A stretch of DNA of 64,000 bases, taken from assembly GCF_900115225.1 (NCBI RefSeq), contig NZ_FOVR01000018.1, positions 23,424-87,423 on the forward strand. Direction: 5' to 3'. Positions 9,571 to 18,344 of the stretch are shown here, piece by piece (the stretch's first letter is position 1; each line of letters starts with the position of its first letter). Origin of the DNA: Cohaesibacter marisflavi (GTDB lineage: Bacteria > Pseudomonadota > Alphaproteobacteria > Rhizobiales > Cohaesibacteraceae). The notes below the pieces were generated by a model. The model ran no database searches and was not told the origin of the DNA. It saw only the letters and a program-made list of their open reading frames with translations. A program made the translations under genes and the position numbers.

Positions 9571-11570
9571 AGACTTTCATGCAGAGTGAGGTTTTTGGGC
9601 AATGCGAGCGTGGCTTCTGTCCTTTTGAAACCCGAGAAGAGCGCGATGCCTATCAACTTGCCCATATTCGCGATACGATCGAGCATGCTCGCGCCAACAG
9701 TGGTTTCTATCGCCAGTTTCCCCGCTGGCCGGAAGGGCTGCCGCAGAGCCTTGCAGATGTTCAAGGTCTGCCCTTTACATGGCCGGAAGATCTAGCGCGC
9801 AATGATCCACCCCTCATCGCTGCGCCCCGCAATCTGGTTGCGCGTATGGTAACGCTGGAAAGCTCGGGCACTACGGGGGCTCCCAAGCGCATAGCCTTCT
9901 CGGATGCGGATTTGGAAAACACCATTAACTATTTCCACCGTGGCATGAGCCAGTTTACCCACGCCGGAGATCGTGTCGGAATCGCCTTTCCTGCGACCCG
10001 GTCTGGTAGTATCGGTCAGGGACTATACGAAGCGACGCGACGCCTCAACGCCACACCGCTGACGGCGCCCGATGTTTCTTCTGCGGACGCCTTGCTTGAT
10101 TGGCTTCGTGCCGAACAGCCTGATGTGCTGTTCGGTCTTCCGGTCCCCTTCTTTGCCGTTGCTCGTCTTTCTCTATCTGATGGTGGTCTGGTGCCCCATC
10201 CTCGTGCGATCCTTATCAGTGCTGACCATGCCTGCGAAGCAATAATTCGCGGTCTTGAAACCATGTGGGGCACATCTGTCTTCAATCATTGGGGCATGAC
10301 GGAAACCGGCTATGGCGGGGCGCTGGAGTGTGTTTGCCATGATGGATTGCATGTGAGGGAAACGGATCTTTATCTGGAAATCGTGGATCCTCTTACCGGC
10401 ACTGTTCTGCCTGAAGGGGGCTATGGCGAAATAACGATTACCACGCTCCGCCGAGAAGTGCTGCCACTGATCCGCTACAGGACTGGAGATCTGGGGCGAT
10501 TGGTTGACGAGCCGTGCACGTGCGGCAATGTCACCCGACGTCTTTATGGCCCCGATGACCGGTTGCTCACGGCCTTTGAACTTCCCGGGAGCGAAAGGCT
10601 GACGCGTGGTGCATTGGATGAAGCGCTTTTCGCGACAGATGGTGTCACCGACTACGCCGCCTCTTTGGCAAGCGATGGTAAAGGGCAGGCGATATTGCAA
10701 CTGAATGTCGCTTCCATTGCGACTGTGCAAAAGGATGGCTTGGAACAAAGTATTTTGAATGAATTGCAGAGGCTACCTGCTTTCAAGCAGGCGGCTGGTC
10801 TTGGTCACCTGTCTCTCGACCTGAAACAGGCAGATGCAGTTTTGCTCCCTCACAAAAGCAAAAGAGTTCCGGTCCGGCAGAATGGCGGGTCAAGAACGAG
10901 GGCGGTGCTGTTCGATCTGGATGGTACCCTGGCTCATACATTGCCTGCTGTGCATGCGGCGGTGAATTGTGCTCGCGCTTCTGTTGGGCGCCCTCCAGTG
11001 TCGGAGGATCTGGTAGCAAGGCTTCTGGGCGAGGGAGCATTCCGGCTTATCGGCACCATTGCGGAGCATTTGGGAGAAAAGATCAAAGAAGAGGAGCAAA
11101 AGGTCCAGCTTGACCACTATCTGGCTTACTATCCCATGATGGAAGAGCAGATGGCTCGGCTTTATCCTGATGTGGTGCCGGTTTTGCAAAGGCTCACCGA
11201 GGAGGCCTATCGCGTCGTGGTTGTGACCAACAAATGCCAGCGGGATGCGGAAGCGCTTGTCAAAAGGCTTGGGTTGTCTGCGTTTCTGGACGCGATTGTT
11301 GGAAAGACACCCTCGCTGTCATCAAAGCCAAGACCAGACCTGTTGCTGATGGCTTGTCGCCATGTGTCGCTTGTTGTCGGGGAGTGTCTTTTCGTTGGGG
11401 ATGGACCGGAAGATTGGAGTGCGGCTCAAAGGCTCACTATGCCCGCACTTCTGATCAAGCGCAGTAAAATCGAGAGGGAGATTCTGCCGGTTCCCTGTGT
11501 TGTCGAAGAAATAACGGAAGGGAGGGTAATCAAAAGTCTGAATGATCTGATGGCTTATCTAAAGAAATAA
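9564..11570 (+). CDS. AMP-dependent CoA ligase fused to a HAD phosphatase (DVU_1553-like)
   Basis: A 668-residue fusion. Residues 1 to about 430 are an adenylate-forming ligase of the phenylacetate-CoA ligase type: the phosphate loop SSGTTGAPKR lies near 99-108, NHWGMTETGYGG near 243, and RTGDLGR near 309. From about residue 445 a HAD-superfamily phosphatase begins with VLFDLDGTLAHT, continues with the VVVTNK motif II, and ends with VGDGPEDW, resembling phosphoglycolate phosphatase. The start at 9564 has a strong GGAAGGAGGAGGG ribosome site and overlaps the radical SAM stop. It is the last gene of the operon. Activation of a carboxylate and dephosphorylation of an intermediate are the implied chemistries; the acid is unknown. 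Confidence 0.83.
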   Translation: MLKTFMQSEVFGQCERGFCPFETREERDAYQLAHIRDTIEHARANSGFYRQFPRWPEGLPQSLADVQGLPFTWPEDLARNDPPLIAAPRNLVARMVTLESSGTTGAPKRIAFSDADLENTINYFHRGMSQFTHAGDRVGIAFPATRSGSIGQGLYEATRRLNATPLTAPDVSSADALLDWLRAEQPDVLFGLPVPFFAVARLSLSDGGLVPHPRAILISADHACEAIIRGLETMWGTSVFNHWGMTETGYGGALECVCHDGLHVRETDLYLEIVDPLTGTVLPEGGYGEITITTLRREVLPLIRYRTGDLGRLVDEPCTCGNVTRRLYGPDDRLLTAFELPGSERLTRGALDEALFATDGVTDYAASLASDGKGQAILQLNVASIATVQKDGLEQSILNELQRLPAFKQAAGLGHLSLDLKQADAVLLPHKSKRVPVRQNGGSRTRAVLFDLDGTLAHTLPAVHAAVNCARASVGRPPVSEDLVARLLGEGAFRLIGTIAEHLGEKIKEEEQKVQLDHYLAYYPMMEEQMARLYPDVVPVLQRLTEEAYRVVVVTNKCQRDAEALVKRLGLSAFLDAIVGKTPSLSSKPRPDLLLMACRHVSLVVGECLFVGDGPEDWSAAQRLTMPALLIKRSKIEREILPVPCVVEEITEGRVIKSLNDLMAYLKK

Positions 11571-11666
11571 AGTGAAACGGCCCTTAAGAGGCAGAGGAAC
11601 GCCATCAATTGTTTTACATCAAAGCGCTCGGGGACGGCTGAGAGACAATTTACTTTAATGGGAGGA

Positions 11667-11687
11667 CAGAACCGGACCAGGGTTCTG
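11667..11687. promoter_or_regulatory. Inverted repeat in the leader of the sensor-Crp regulator
   Basis: Perfect 7-bp arms CAGAACC and GGTTCTG are separated by seven bases, 23 bases before the regulator start. It could be an operator for autoregulation or a small RNA hairpin. A GGAGG follows at about 11689-11693, rather far (about 16 bases) from the ATG at 11710. Confidence 0.4.
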
Positions 11688-11709
11688 CTGGAGGCATAGA
11701 ATTTGTTCA

Positions 11710-13416
11710 ATGATGACAACCGGGAATGACGACAAGGACGGCGATGACTATCGCGCGTCCTCGTCCACGCAAAAATTCAACCTGGCTCAAATGAACTCGA
11801 TTGCGGGATCCTATGATGTCGCAATGGCTCGTGCGCGCCGCTTTTTTCTTGATACCGGGAATGTTGAGGGCAATATACCCGTAACCATTCTTCAATCTTG
11901 GCGGCGCAGTGCAGACTATGGCGTTGCCATGGAAACGCCCGCCAAGGTTGAAATCCCCACGCGGGCGGAGCTTAGCGCCCTGATCGAGCGCAATGAGTCC
12001 CTTGTGCAAGCATCTTGGGGGGAAGTGGAGGCCTTGCGCCGCGACATCGGGCAGTCGGAAGGGGTGGTGATCCTGACGGATCCCGAGGGTCAGATCCTCA
12101 TGCGGGTCGGTAATGATACTTTCATGCAGGCGGCCAATCGTCTCGCCCTGATGCCGGGGGCGTCCTGGAACGAGCGTTTGATGGGGACCAATGCCATCGG
12201 TACAGCCATTCAGGAAGAAAGTCCTTTGACTATTTGTGGGACCGAGCATTTTCTTGATCCCAATGGTGTCCTGAGCTGTTCTGCAATTCCTATACTCAAT
12301 CCGCAAGGCAGCATCCTCGGCACTCTTGATCTCAGTACACCGGCCAATGTTCCCCATGATCATTTGCTGGCCTTGCTCGGGCGCGCCGTCACGCATATTG
12401 AACGTAATGTTTTCCAGTATAACAGCGATAGCTGGGAACGAATGATTATTCACAACAATCCCAGTCTTCTGGGCAGTCCGCATGAAGGCGTACTGGCCTT
12501 TGAGGGAGACAAGCTTGTGGGGGCCAACCGGATTGCGATGACCCTGCTCGGTTTGCCATGGAGCGCTATTGGTGGTTTGCGCTTCAATGATCTTTTCTCG
12601 GTGCAGCATGGCAGTGTCAACCGAACTGCTTCTGCAGACGAATGCATCGTGCAGACGTTGAATGGTCAGACTTTCTTCGCCCGCATGGTGCAGGCTACGT
12701 CGGAGCGGCGCCGTCAAGTCGTTAGTCCTGCACCTCTTAGCCAACAAAGAAACGTAAAAGATCTTCCGCGCCATCCTCATGAAATTCTGGATGATTTGCA
12801 GAAGGATAATATTGTCGGCCCTATTTCACGACGCAAACCTCATGCCGGAGCGCTGCTCACAGCTTCTGACGAGCGGGATGATAGCGGGGAAGCAGTGCTC
12901 ATTGTGGTCAAGGGCGAAGTGCGTTGTTTCACTTCCTTTGAGGGCAAGGAACTGACCCTTTTTTCGCTTGGACCGGGCGACGCCATGATCTTGCGCGATC
13001 ACCTGCAAATGGAAATGAGGACGGAAGGCGAAGTTTATATTTTGCGCCACAAGGAATTTGAAACAGCGCTTGGCATGAGTACCGAGTTTGCCCTGTCCGT
13101 CATTCCTGTTGTTGAGCATCTGCTCAGAAAGTCCATCGAACTGATAGAGGACATGGTCTTTCACAGCGTCAAGTTCAGGCTTGTGCGGATGGTGGTCGAT
13201 CGCGTCGAGAAATCCGGGCGCCCGACCGCGCGCGGAATTTCGGTTCAGATGCAGTCGAATGGTGAAGAAATCGCGATGCGCCTTGGTGTGACCCGACAAA
13301 CGGTTTCAACCGCCATCGCAGGACTGATCCGCGATGGTTATGTTGAAAGGCTTGGCTCAAAAGAGTTCCTCGTCAGGGATCTTGGCAAGCTCAAAGCCCT
13401 TCTGGACAAGAAATAG
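11710..13416 (+). CDS. GAF/PAS sensor fused to a Crp/Fnr-type output domain
   Basis: A 568-residue regulator. The first about 230 residues match the sensory part of AcoR/DhaR-type activators, with the ILQSWRRS entry motif, a GAF domain (EGVVILTDPEGQ) and the W-N-E-R-x-x-G-T-N-A-I-G-T signature. A PAS-like segment follows near 250-310. Instead of the AAA+ and Fis domains expected after such a sensor, residues about 375-480 form a cyclic-nucleotide-binding-like beta barrel and about 485-560 a Crp-type winged helix with GVTRQTVSTAIAGLIRDGYV. It sits alone between the Mop operon and the hyp operon, and probably controls one or both. The start could also be the ATG at 11713. The ligand cannot be read from sequence. 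Confidence 0.8.
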   Translation: MMTTGNDDKDGDDYRASSSTQKFNLAQMNSIAGSYDVAMARARRFFLDTGNVEGNIPVTILQSWRRSADYGVAMETPAKVEIPTRAELSALIERNESLVQASWGEVEALRRDIGQSEGVVILTDPEGQILMRVGNDTFMQAANRLALMPGASWNERLMGTNAIGTAIQEESPLTICGTEHFLDPNGVLSCSAIPILNPQGSILGTLDLSTPANVPHDHLLALLGRAVTHIERNVFQYNSDSWERMIIHNNPSLLGSPHEGVLAFEGDKLVGANRIAMTLLGLPWSAIGGLRFNDLFSVQHGSVNRTASADECIVQTLNGQTFFARMVQATSERRRQVVSPAPLSQQRNVKDLPRHPHEILDDLQKDNIVGPISRRKPHAGALLTASDERDDSGEAVLIVVKGEVRCFTSFEGKELTLFSLGPGDAMILRDHLQMEMRTEGEVYILRHKEFETALGMSTEFALSVIPVVEHLLRKSIELIEDMVFHSVKFRLVRMVVDRVEKSGRPTARGISVQMQSNGEEIAMRLGVTRQTVSTAIAGLIRDGYVERLGSKEFLVRDLGKLKALLDKK

Positions 13417-13598
13417 ATACCTCTTTCTCAAGCCTTCTCGAAAAATCTCGAAAAGACTTCTGGCAAGACCTGAAAGCCTGTTGTGACATCGGCCTTGATT
13501 GTTGACCGATCTGTTAAGGCAGGGCATGCGACATGACGAAACTGCCTCCGTGCGCCCTTTCGCTCGCGGCGCAGGTTCAGCTTTGAAAGGATATGAAT

Positions 13599-14459
13599 AT
13601 GTGTGGCACCTGTGGCTGTTCCGATCCGAACTCTGCGGTTTCAATGATTGATCCTGAAACTGGTGAAGCGTCCCTTTTGCGGTCAGATCATGATCACCAT
13701 CATCACGACCATACCCATCACCACCATCATCATGTGCACAATGCTCATGGTCTCAGTCATCATCATGACCACGACCATAGTCATGAACACAGCGGACGTA
13801 TCATCTCTGTGGAGCAGGCAATTCTGATGGAAAATGATCGTCTGGCCCAGCGCAATCGCGGCTGGTTTGAAGGGCGCGGTGTGCTTGCGCTCAATCTGGT
13901 TAGTTCACCAGGAGCGGGAAAGACGACATTGCTAGAAAAGACCATCGAGGCCTTATCTCCCACTGTGGAACTCACAGTGATCGAAGGCGACCAGATGACA
14001 ACCAATGACGCTGACAGGATACGCGCTGCCGGAGCCAGCGCCCTGCAAATCAATACAGGGGCCGGCTGTCATCTGGAGGCAGACATGATAGCCGCCGCGA
14101 CGAAAAAACTAAATCCTGCACCGGGTTCGATCGTGATGATCGAAAATGTCGGCAATCTGGTATGCCCTGCCATGTTCGATCTGGGGGAGCATATGAAGAT
14201 CGCGATTGTTTCAACAACCGAGGGCGACGATAAACCGGTGAAATATCCCTACATGTTCAGTGCCTCAGAAGTGGTGATTGTCAACAAGATCGATCTTGCG
14301 CCTTACGTGGATTTTGATGAAGAGCGGATTTCCGCAAATATCCGCCAAGTCAATCCGCAGGCCCGTATCTTTATGCTGTCGGCGCGCACAGGAGAGGGAA
14401 TGGCTGAGTGGATCGATTTTCTCAAAGAATTGAAAAGGGACATGTCTGTAGCTGGTTAG
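13599..14459 (+). CDS. hypB: Hydrogenase nickel incorporation GTPase HypB
   Basis: A 286-residue GTPase that inserts nickel into [NiFe]-hydrogenase large subunits. It starts with the MCGTCGC high-affinity nickel site, then a long histidine-rich stretch (about residues 30-66) of the nickel-storage type, then the P-loop SSPGAGKTTL near 106 and the NKID GTP-specificity motif. The start at 13599 is preferred to 13593 because the family begins with MC and because AAAGGA then lies at proper distance. First gene of hypBFCDE. HypA, its usual partner, is not in the window. Confidence 0.95.
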   Translation: MCGTCGCSDPNSAVSMIDPETGEASLLRSDHDHHHHDHTHHHHHHVHNAHGLSHHHDHDHSHEHSGRIISVEQAILMENDRLAQRNRGWFEGRGVLALNLVSSPGAGKTTLLEKTIEALSPTVELTVIEGDQMTTNDADRIRAAGASALQINTGAGCHLEADMIAAATKKLNPAPGSIVMIENVGNLVCPAMFDLGEHMKIAIVSTTEGDDKPVKYPYMFSASEVVIVNKIDLAPYVDFDEERISANIRQVNPQARIFMLSARTGEGMAEWIDFLKELKRDMSVAG

Positions 14460-14507
14460 GCTTGGGCCCTAGAGCCCTTGCTATGAGGTGTTGGAGGAAG
14501 GCTGGTT

Positions 14508-16829
14508 ATGTTGGCACTATCGCTCATCATTCGCGGTCAGGTGCAGGGGGTGGGGTTTCGGCCCACTGTCTGGCGCTTGGCGCGTGAGTGTGGCTTGACG
14601 GGCGATGTTAAGAATACAGGCGAAGGCGTAGAGGTTCGGATTTGGGGGGAGATGGCTGAAAGGTTCGAGGCCATTCTCAAGGCCAATCTGCCCGGGCTTG
14701 CACGGATCGACAGCATTGCTCGGCATTCCCTGTCGGGAGCCGCTCCTCAAAGCTTTGAAATCGTGAACAGTCAGGAGGGAAGCGTAACGCAGTTGGCGGT
14801 TACGCCAGACATGGCAACCTGTCCGGATTGCCTCGATGAAATCCGGGATCCCTTTGATCGTCGCTATCGCTATCCTTTCAACAATTGCACCAACTGCGGA
14901 CCACGTTTCACCATTGTTCAATCCGGCCCCTATGATCGGGCCAGAACCACCATGGCGCCCTTTGCCATGTGCGAGGATTGTGCGGACGAATTCGAAACCC
15001 CCGCCGACCGACGCTTTCATGCCCAGCCTGTAGCCTGCCCACACTGTGGCCCGACGGTCTGGATTGAAGATCTGAAAAGCGGAGCGCGGGTCGAAGCCGA
15101 TGATAGCCCCCGGTTGCTGGCTGACCTGATTCTTGCTGGTCATATTGTAGCCATCCGAGGACTTGGTGGCGTGCATCTGGCCTGTGACGCGACCAACACC
15201 AAAACGGTCGGAGCGCTGCGTATACGCAAAAGACGCAAGGCCAAGGCCTTTGCGATGATGGCACGGGATCTGAAGGTCATTGGGCGATATGTGGCTATTT
15301 CCACTGTGGAAGCAGCCGTGCTCACCAGCCCGGCTGCGCCTATTTTGTTGCTCTACGGACAAGGGGAAACATTGCCGGAGGCCGTGGCTCCCGGTCTTTC
15401 ACGCCTTGGTTTCATGTTGCCCCATACGCCCCTGCATCATCTGATGTTCGAGCATCTGGATCGGCCACTTATCATGACTTCTGGCAATATATCGGGGCAT
15501 CCCCAATGCACAACCAACCAGGAGATCCGCGACAAGCTTTCGGGCATTGTCGACTTCGCACTGATGCATGATCGGGAAATCGCGAACCGGATTGACGATA
15601 GCGTGGTGGCGGTCGACTTGGGTGAGGCGCGCATTCTGCGCAGGGCGCGGGGTTATGCGCCACAGGCCATAACTCTGCCAGATGATTTTCCTCAGGATCC
15701 TTGCATCTTGGCGATGGGGTCGGAACTGAAAAACACTTTCTGTCTTACACAAAAAGGACAGGCAATCCTCAGTCAGCATATGGGCGATCTGGAAGATGCG
15801 GCTACCAACGAAGAGCAACGGCACAATCTGGCTCTGTTCAGTTCTCTTTTTCATCATCAGGCTGAGCAACTCATCGTAGATGCGCATCCTGATTATCTTC
15901 CCACTCAATTTGGTTATGAGATTGCTCAAGGGCGGCCCGTTACGGAGGTGCAGCATCACCATGCGCACATTGCGGCCTGTATGGCCGAGAATGGGGTAAG
16001 GCTCGCAGATGGTGCGGTTCTGGGGCTGGCTCTGGATGGTTCAGGCTTGGGAGATGATGGCACCATATGGGGTGGTGAAGTTCTCCTTGCTGATTACCAG
16101 GGCTATCAGCGTCTGGCTCATCTCAAACCAGTGCCATTGCCCGGCGGGGCAGCGGCCGTGCGCGAACCTTGGCGTAATGCGTATGCGCATGTGGTTTCCA
16201 GCATGGGGTGGCCACAATTTGCTGATCGTTTTGCTGGCCTTGACCTAGAAGAGCGTTTCGGTGCGCAACCTTTGGCCACCTTGGATGCAATGATGCGCAA
16301 GGGCATCAACGCACCATTGAGTTCCTCCTGTGGGCGCCTGTTTGATGCTGCAGCTGCTCTTTGCGGCGTTGCATGGGGGCGGCAGAGCTTTGAGGGCGAG
16401 GCGGCCATGCTGTTCGAAGCGGCAATCGATCGCCAATGTCTTAAAGTTGAGGAGAGGGCTGCCTATCCTTTTGTAATCCGGGCCGGAACTCCGCTGCAGC
16501 TTGATCCTGCTCCGGCGCTAGAGGCCATGCTTGAAGACAGACTGAAAGGCGCTTCTTCGGGATTGCTGTCTGCGCGTTTCCATCTTGGGTTGGCAGAAGC
16601 TTTGGCAAGGCTGACATTGATATTGGCGCATCAGCAGAGGATCAATATCGTCGCTTTGTCCGGAGGCTGCTTCCAGAATGCGTCACTGTTTGCTCTCTTG
16701 CATGATCGTCTGGCAAATGCGGGGCTTCATATTCTGAGTCACAGCAAGGTGCCTTGTAATGATGGGGGATTGTCTTTGGGGCAGGCCGCTATTGGTGTGG
16801 CGCGTAGCCTGAACGTGATGGGTGGGTGA
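14508..16829 (+). CDS. hypF: Carbamoyltransferase HypF
   Basis: A 773-residue, full-length HypF, which uses carbamoyl phosphate and ATP to start cyanide-ligand synthesis for the [NiFe] site. The acylphosphatase domain (GQVQGVGFRPTVWRL) is at the N-terminus, followed by two zinc-finger motifs of the CxxC-x18-CxxC type (near 105-135 and 155-185), a YrdC-like domain (KRRKAKAFAMM) and the Kae1-like domain with HHHAH near 482 and LSGGCFQN near 718. GGAGGA precedes the ATG. It is 48 bases after hypB. Confidence 0.95.
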   Translation: MLALSLIIRGQVQGVGFRPTVWRLARECGLTGDVKNTGEGVEVRIWGEMAERFEAILKANLPGLARIDSIARHSLSGAAPQSFEIVNSQEGSVTQLAVTPDMATCPDCLDEIRDPFDRRYRYPFNNCTNCGPRFTIVQSGPYDRARTTMAPFAMCEDCADEFETPADRRFHAQPVACPHCGPTVWIEDLKSGARVEADDSPRLLADLILAGHIVAIRGLGGVHLACDATNTKTVGALRIRKRRKAKAFAMMARDLKVIGRYVAISTVEAAVLTSPAAPILLLYGQGETLPEAVAPGLSRLGFMLPHTPLHHLMFEHLDRPLIMTSGNISGHPQCTTNQEIRDKLSGIVDFALMHDREIANRIDDSVVAVDLGEARILRRARGYAPQAITLPDDFPQDPCILAMGSELKNTFCLTQKGQAILSQHMGDLEDAATNEEQRHNLALFSSLFHHQAEQLIVDAHPDYLPTQFGYEIAQGRPVTEVQHHHAHIAACMAENGVRLADGAVLGLALDGSGLGDDGTIWGGEVLLADYQGYQRLAHLKPVPLPGGAAAVREPWRNAYAHVVSSMGWPQFADRFAGLDLEERFGAQPLATLDAMMRKGINAPLSSSCGRLFDAAAALCGVAWGRQSFEGEAAMLFEAAIDRQCLKVEERAAYPFVIRAGTPLQLDPAPALEAMLEDRLKGASSGLLSARFHLGLAEALARLTLILAHQQRINIVALSGGCFQNASLFALLHDRLANAGLHILSHSKVPCNDGGLSLGQAAIGVARSLNVMGG

Positions 16830-16890
16830 AATTTGGCTTCAGTCTTGCGCTGATCTGGCGAGGCTGACTTGAGAGAAGAAAGGGTGCGAG

Positions 16891-17205
16891 ATGTGTTTGG
16901 GAATTCCTGGACAGATCGTTGGGATCACTGATCCAGAACGAAAACTGGCGATGGTGGATATTTCCGGCGTACGCCGCGAGGTCAATGTCACTTGCGTAGC
17001 GATAAACAACGCTCTGGAAGATCTTGTTGGTCAATGGACGCTCATCCATGTGGGGTTCGCCATGAGCCTGATTGACGAAGCAGAGGCCGCCCTGACCCTC
17101 AAGGCTCTGCATGAGCTGGATGAGGTATCCGACACGCTGGAAAGCATCGAAGAAACAAAGACCATGCTGGGGGCGGAAACTCAGTCGGGGCAGGGACCTT
17201 CGTAA
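16891..17205 (+). CDS. hypC: Hydrogenase maturation chaperone HypC
   Basis: A 104-residue HypC/HybG/HupF family chaperone with the diagnostic MCLGIPG start, whose Cys2 carries the Fe(CN)2CO unit with HypD. The C-terminal about 25 residues are longer than in E. coli HypC. Its stop overlaps the hypD start by one base (TAATG). Confidence 0.95.
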   Translation: MCLGIPGQIVGITDPERKLAMVDISGVRREVNVTCVAINNALEDLVGQWTLIHVGFAMSLIDEAEAALTLKALHELDEVSDTLESIEETKTMLGAETQSGQGPS

Positions 17206-18344
17206 TGAAATATGTGACTGAATTTCGCGATCCAACAGCAGCAAAGAGCCTTCTTGGCGCGATCTGCAAAACCATTGACGAGATTGGGGCTACGGCAGAA
17301 GAACCTGTGCGCCTGATGGAAATCTGTGGCGGACACACCCATGCAATTTTCCGCTATGGGCTGGATCGTCTCACCCCTCAAGGGCTGGAATTCATTCACG
17401 GGCCGGGCTGCCCTGTCTGTGTGCTGCCCATGAAGAGGGTGGATGAATGCGTGGAGATCGCCATGAAGCCGGAAGTGATCTTCACCAGCTTTGGTGATGC
17501 CATGCGGGTGCCCGGACGCAAGAAATCGCTTCTTGATGCGAAATCTGAAGGGGCAGATGTGCGCATGGTCTATTCCCCTCTCGATGCGCTGGAGTTGGCG
17601 CGGACCAATCCGGATCGGGAAGTTGTGTTTTTCGGTCTCGGTTTTGAGACGACGACGCCGTCTACGGCCTTGACAATTTTGCAGGCGGCTGAGGAAGGGA
17701 TCTCCAATTTTTCACTTTTTTGCAATCATATAACAGTGACCCCGCCTCTCAGGCTGTTGCTGGAAGATCCGGAAATGAAGCTTGATGGTTTTATAGGGCC
17801 GGGGCATGTTTCCATGGTTATTGGCACACGTCCGTATGATTTCATTGCGCGTGATTATTGCAAGCCGCTGGTGGTGGCCGGGTTCGAGCCGCTTGATCTC
17901 TTGCAGTCGATACTTATGGTGCTCAGGCAGCTGGCCGAAGGGCGTGCCGAAATCGAAAACCAATACGCACGGATCGTGCCTGCAGAAGGCAATCCGGCCT
18001 CTTTGGCTGCGATTTCACAAGTCTATGAACCGCGTCCGACCTTTGAGTGGCGCGGTCTTGGCGAAATTGACAAGTCCGGCCTGCGCATTCGCAAAGCTTA
18101 TGCCTCCTATGACGCAGAGCGTAAATTCGACATCGGCTATGGATCGTCCAAACCGCATCAACCGGATATTGAGAGCTTTGCCTGTGGTGCGGTGATGACG
18201 GGGCGAATGAAGCCTTTCGTTTGTCCGGAATTTGGCAAAGGCTGTACGCCGGAGCATCCTCTTGGGGCGCTGATGGTTTCATCTGAAGGGGCTTGTGCAG
18301 CCTATTATCAATATGCCGATATGAGGCCGGAGGGTGCAGAATGA
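17205..18344 (+). CDS. hypD: Hydrogenase maturation protein HypD
   Basis: A 379-residue [4Fe-4S] protein that, with HypC, assembles the Fe(CN)2CO moiety. It shows the conserved CGGHTHAIFRYGL near 43, GPGCPVCVLP near 67, and GFETTTPSTA near 148. Length matches the family. It overlaps hypC at its start and hypE at its end, so the three are co-translated. Confidence 0.95.
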   Translation: MKYVTEFRDPTAAKSLLGAICKTIDEIGATAEEPVRLMEICGGHTHAIFRYGLDRLTPQGLEFIHGPGCPVCVLPMKRVDECVEIAMKPEVIFTSFGDAMRVPGRKKSLLDAKSEGADVRMVYSPLDALELARTNPDREVVFFGLGFETTTPSTALTILQAAEEGISNFSLFCNHITVTPPLRLLLEDPEMKLDGFIGPGHVSMVIGTRPYDFIARDYCKPLVVAGFEPLDLLQSILMVLRQLAEGRAEIENQYARIVPAEGNPASLAAISQVYEPRPTFEWRGLGEIDKSGLRIRKAYASYDAERKFDIGYGSSKPHQPDIESFACGAVMTGRMKPFVCPEFGKGCTPEHPLGALMVSSEGACAAYYQYADMRPEGAE

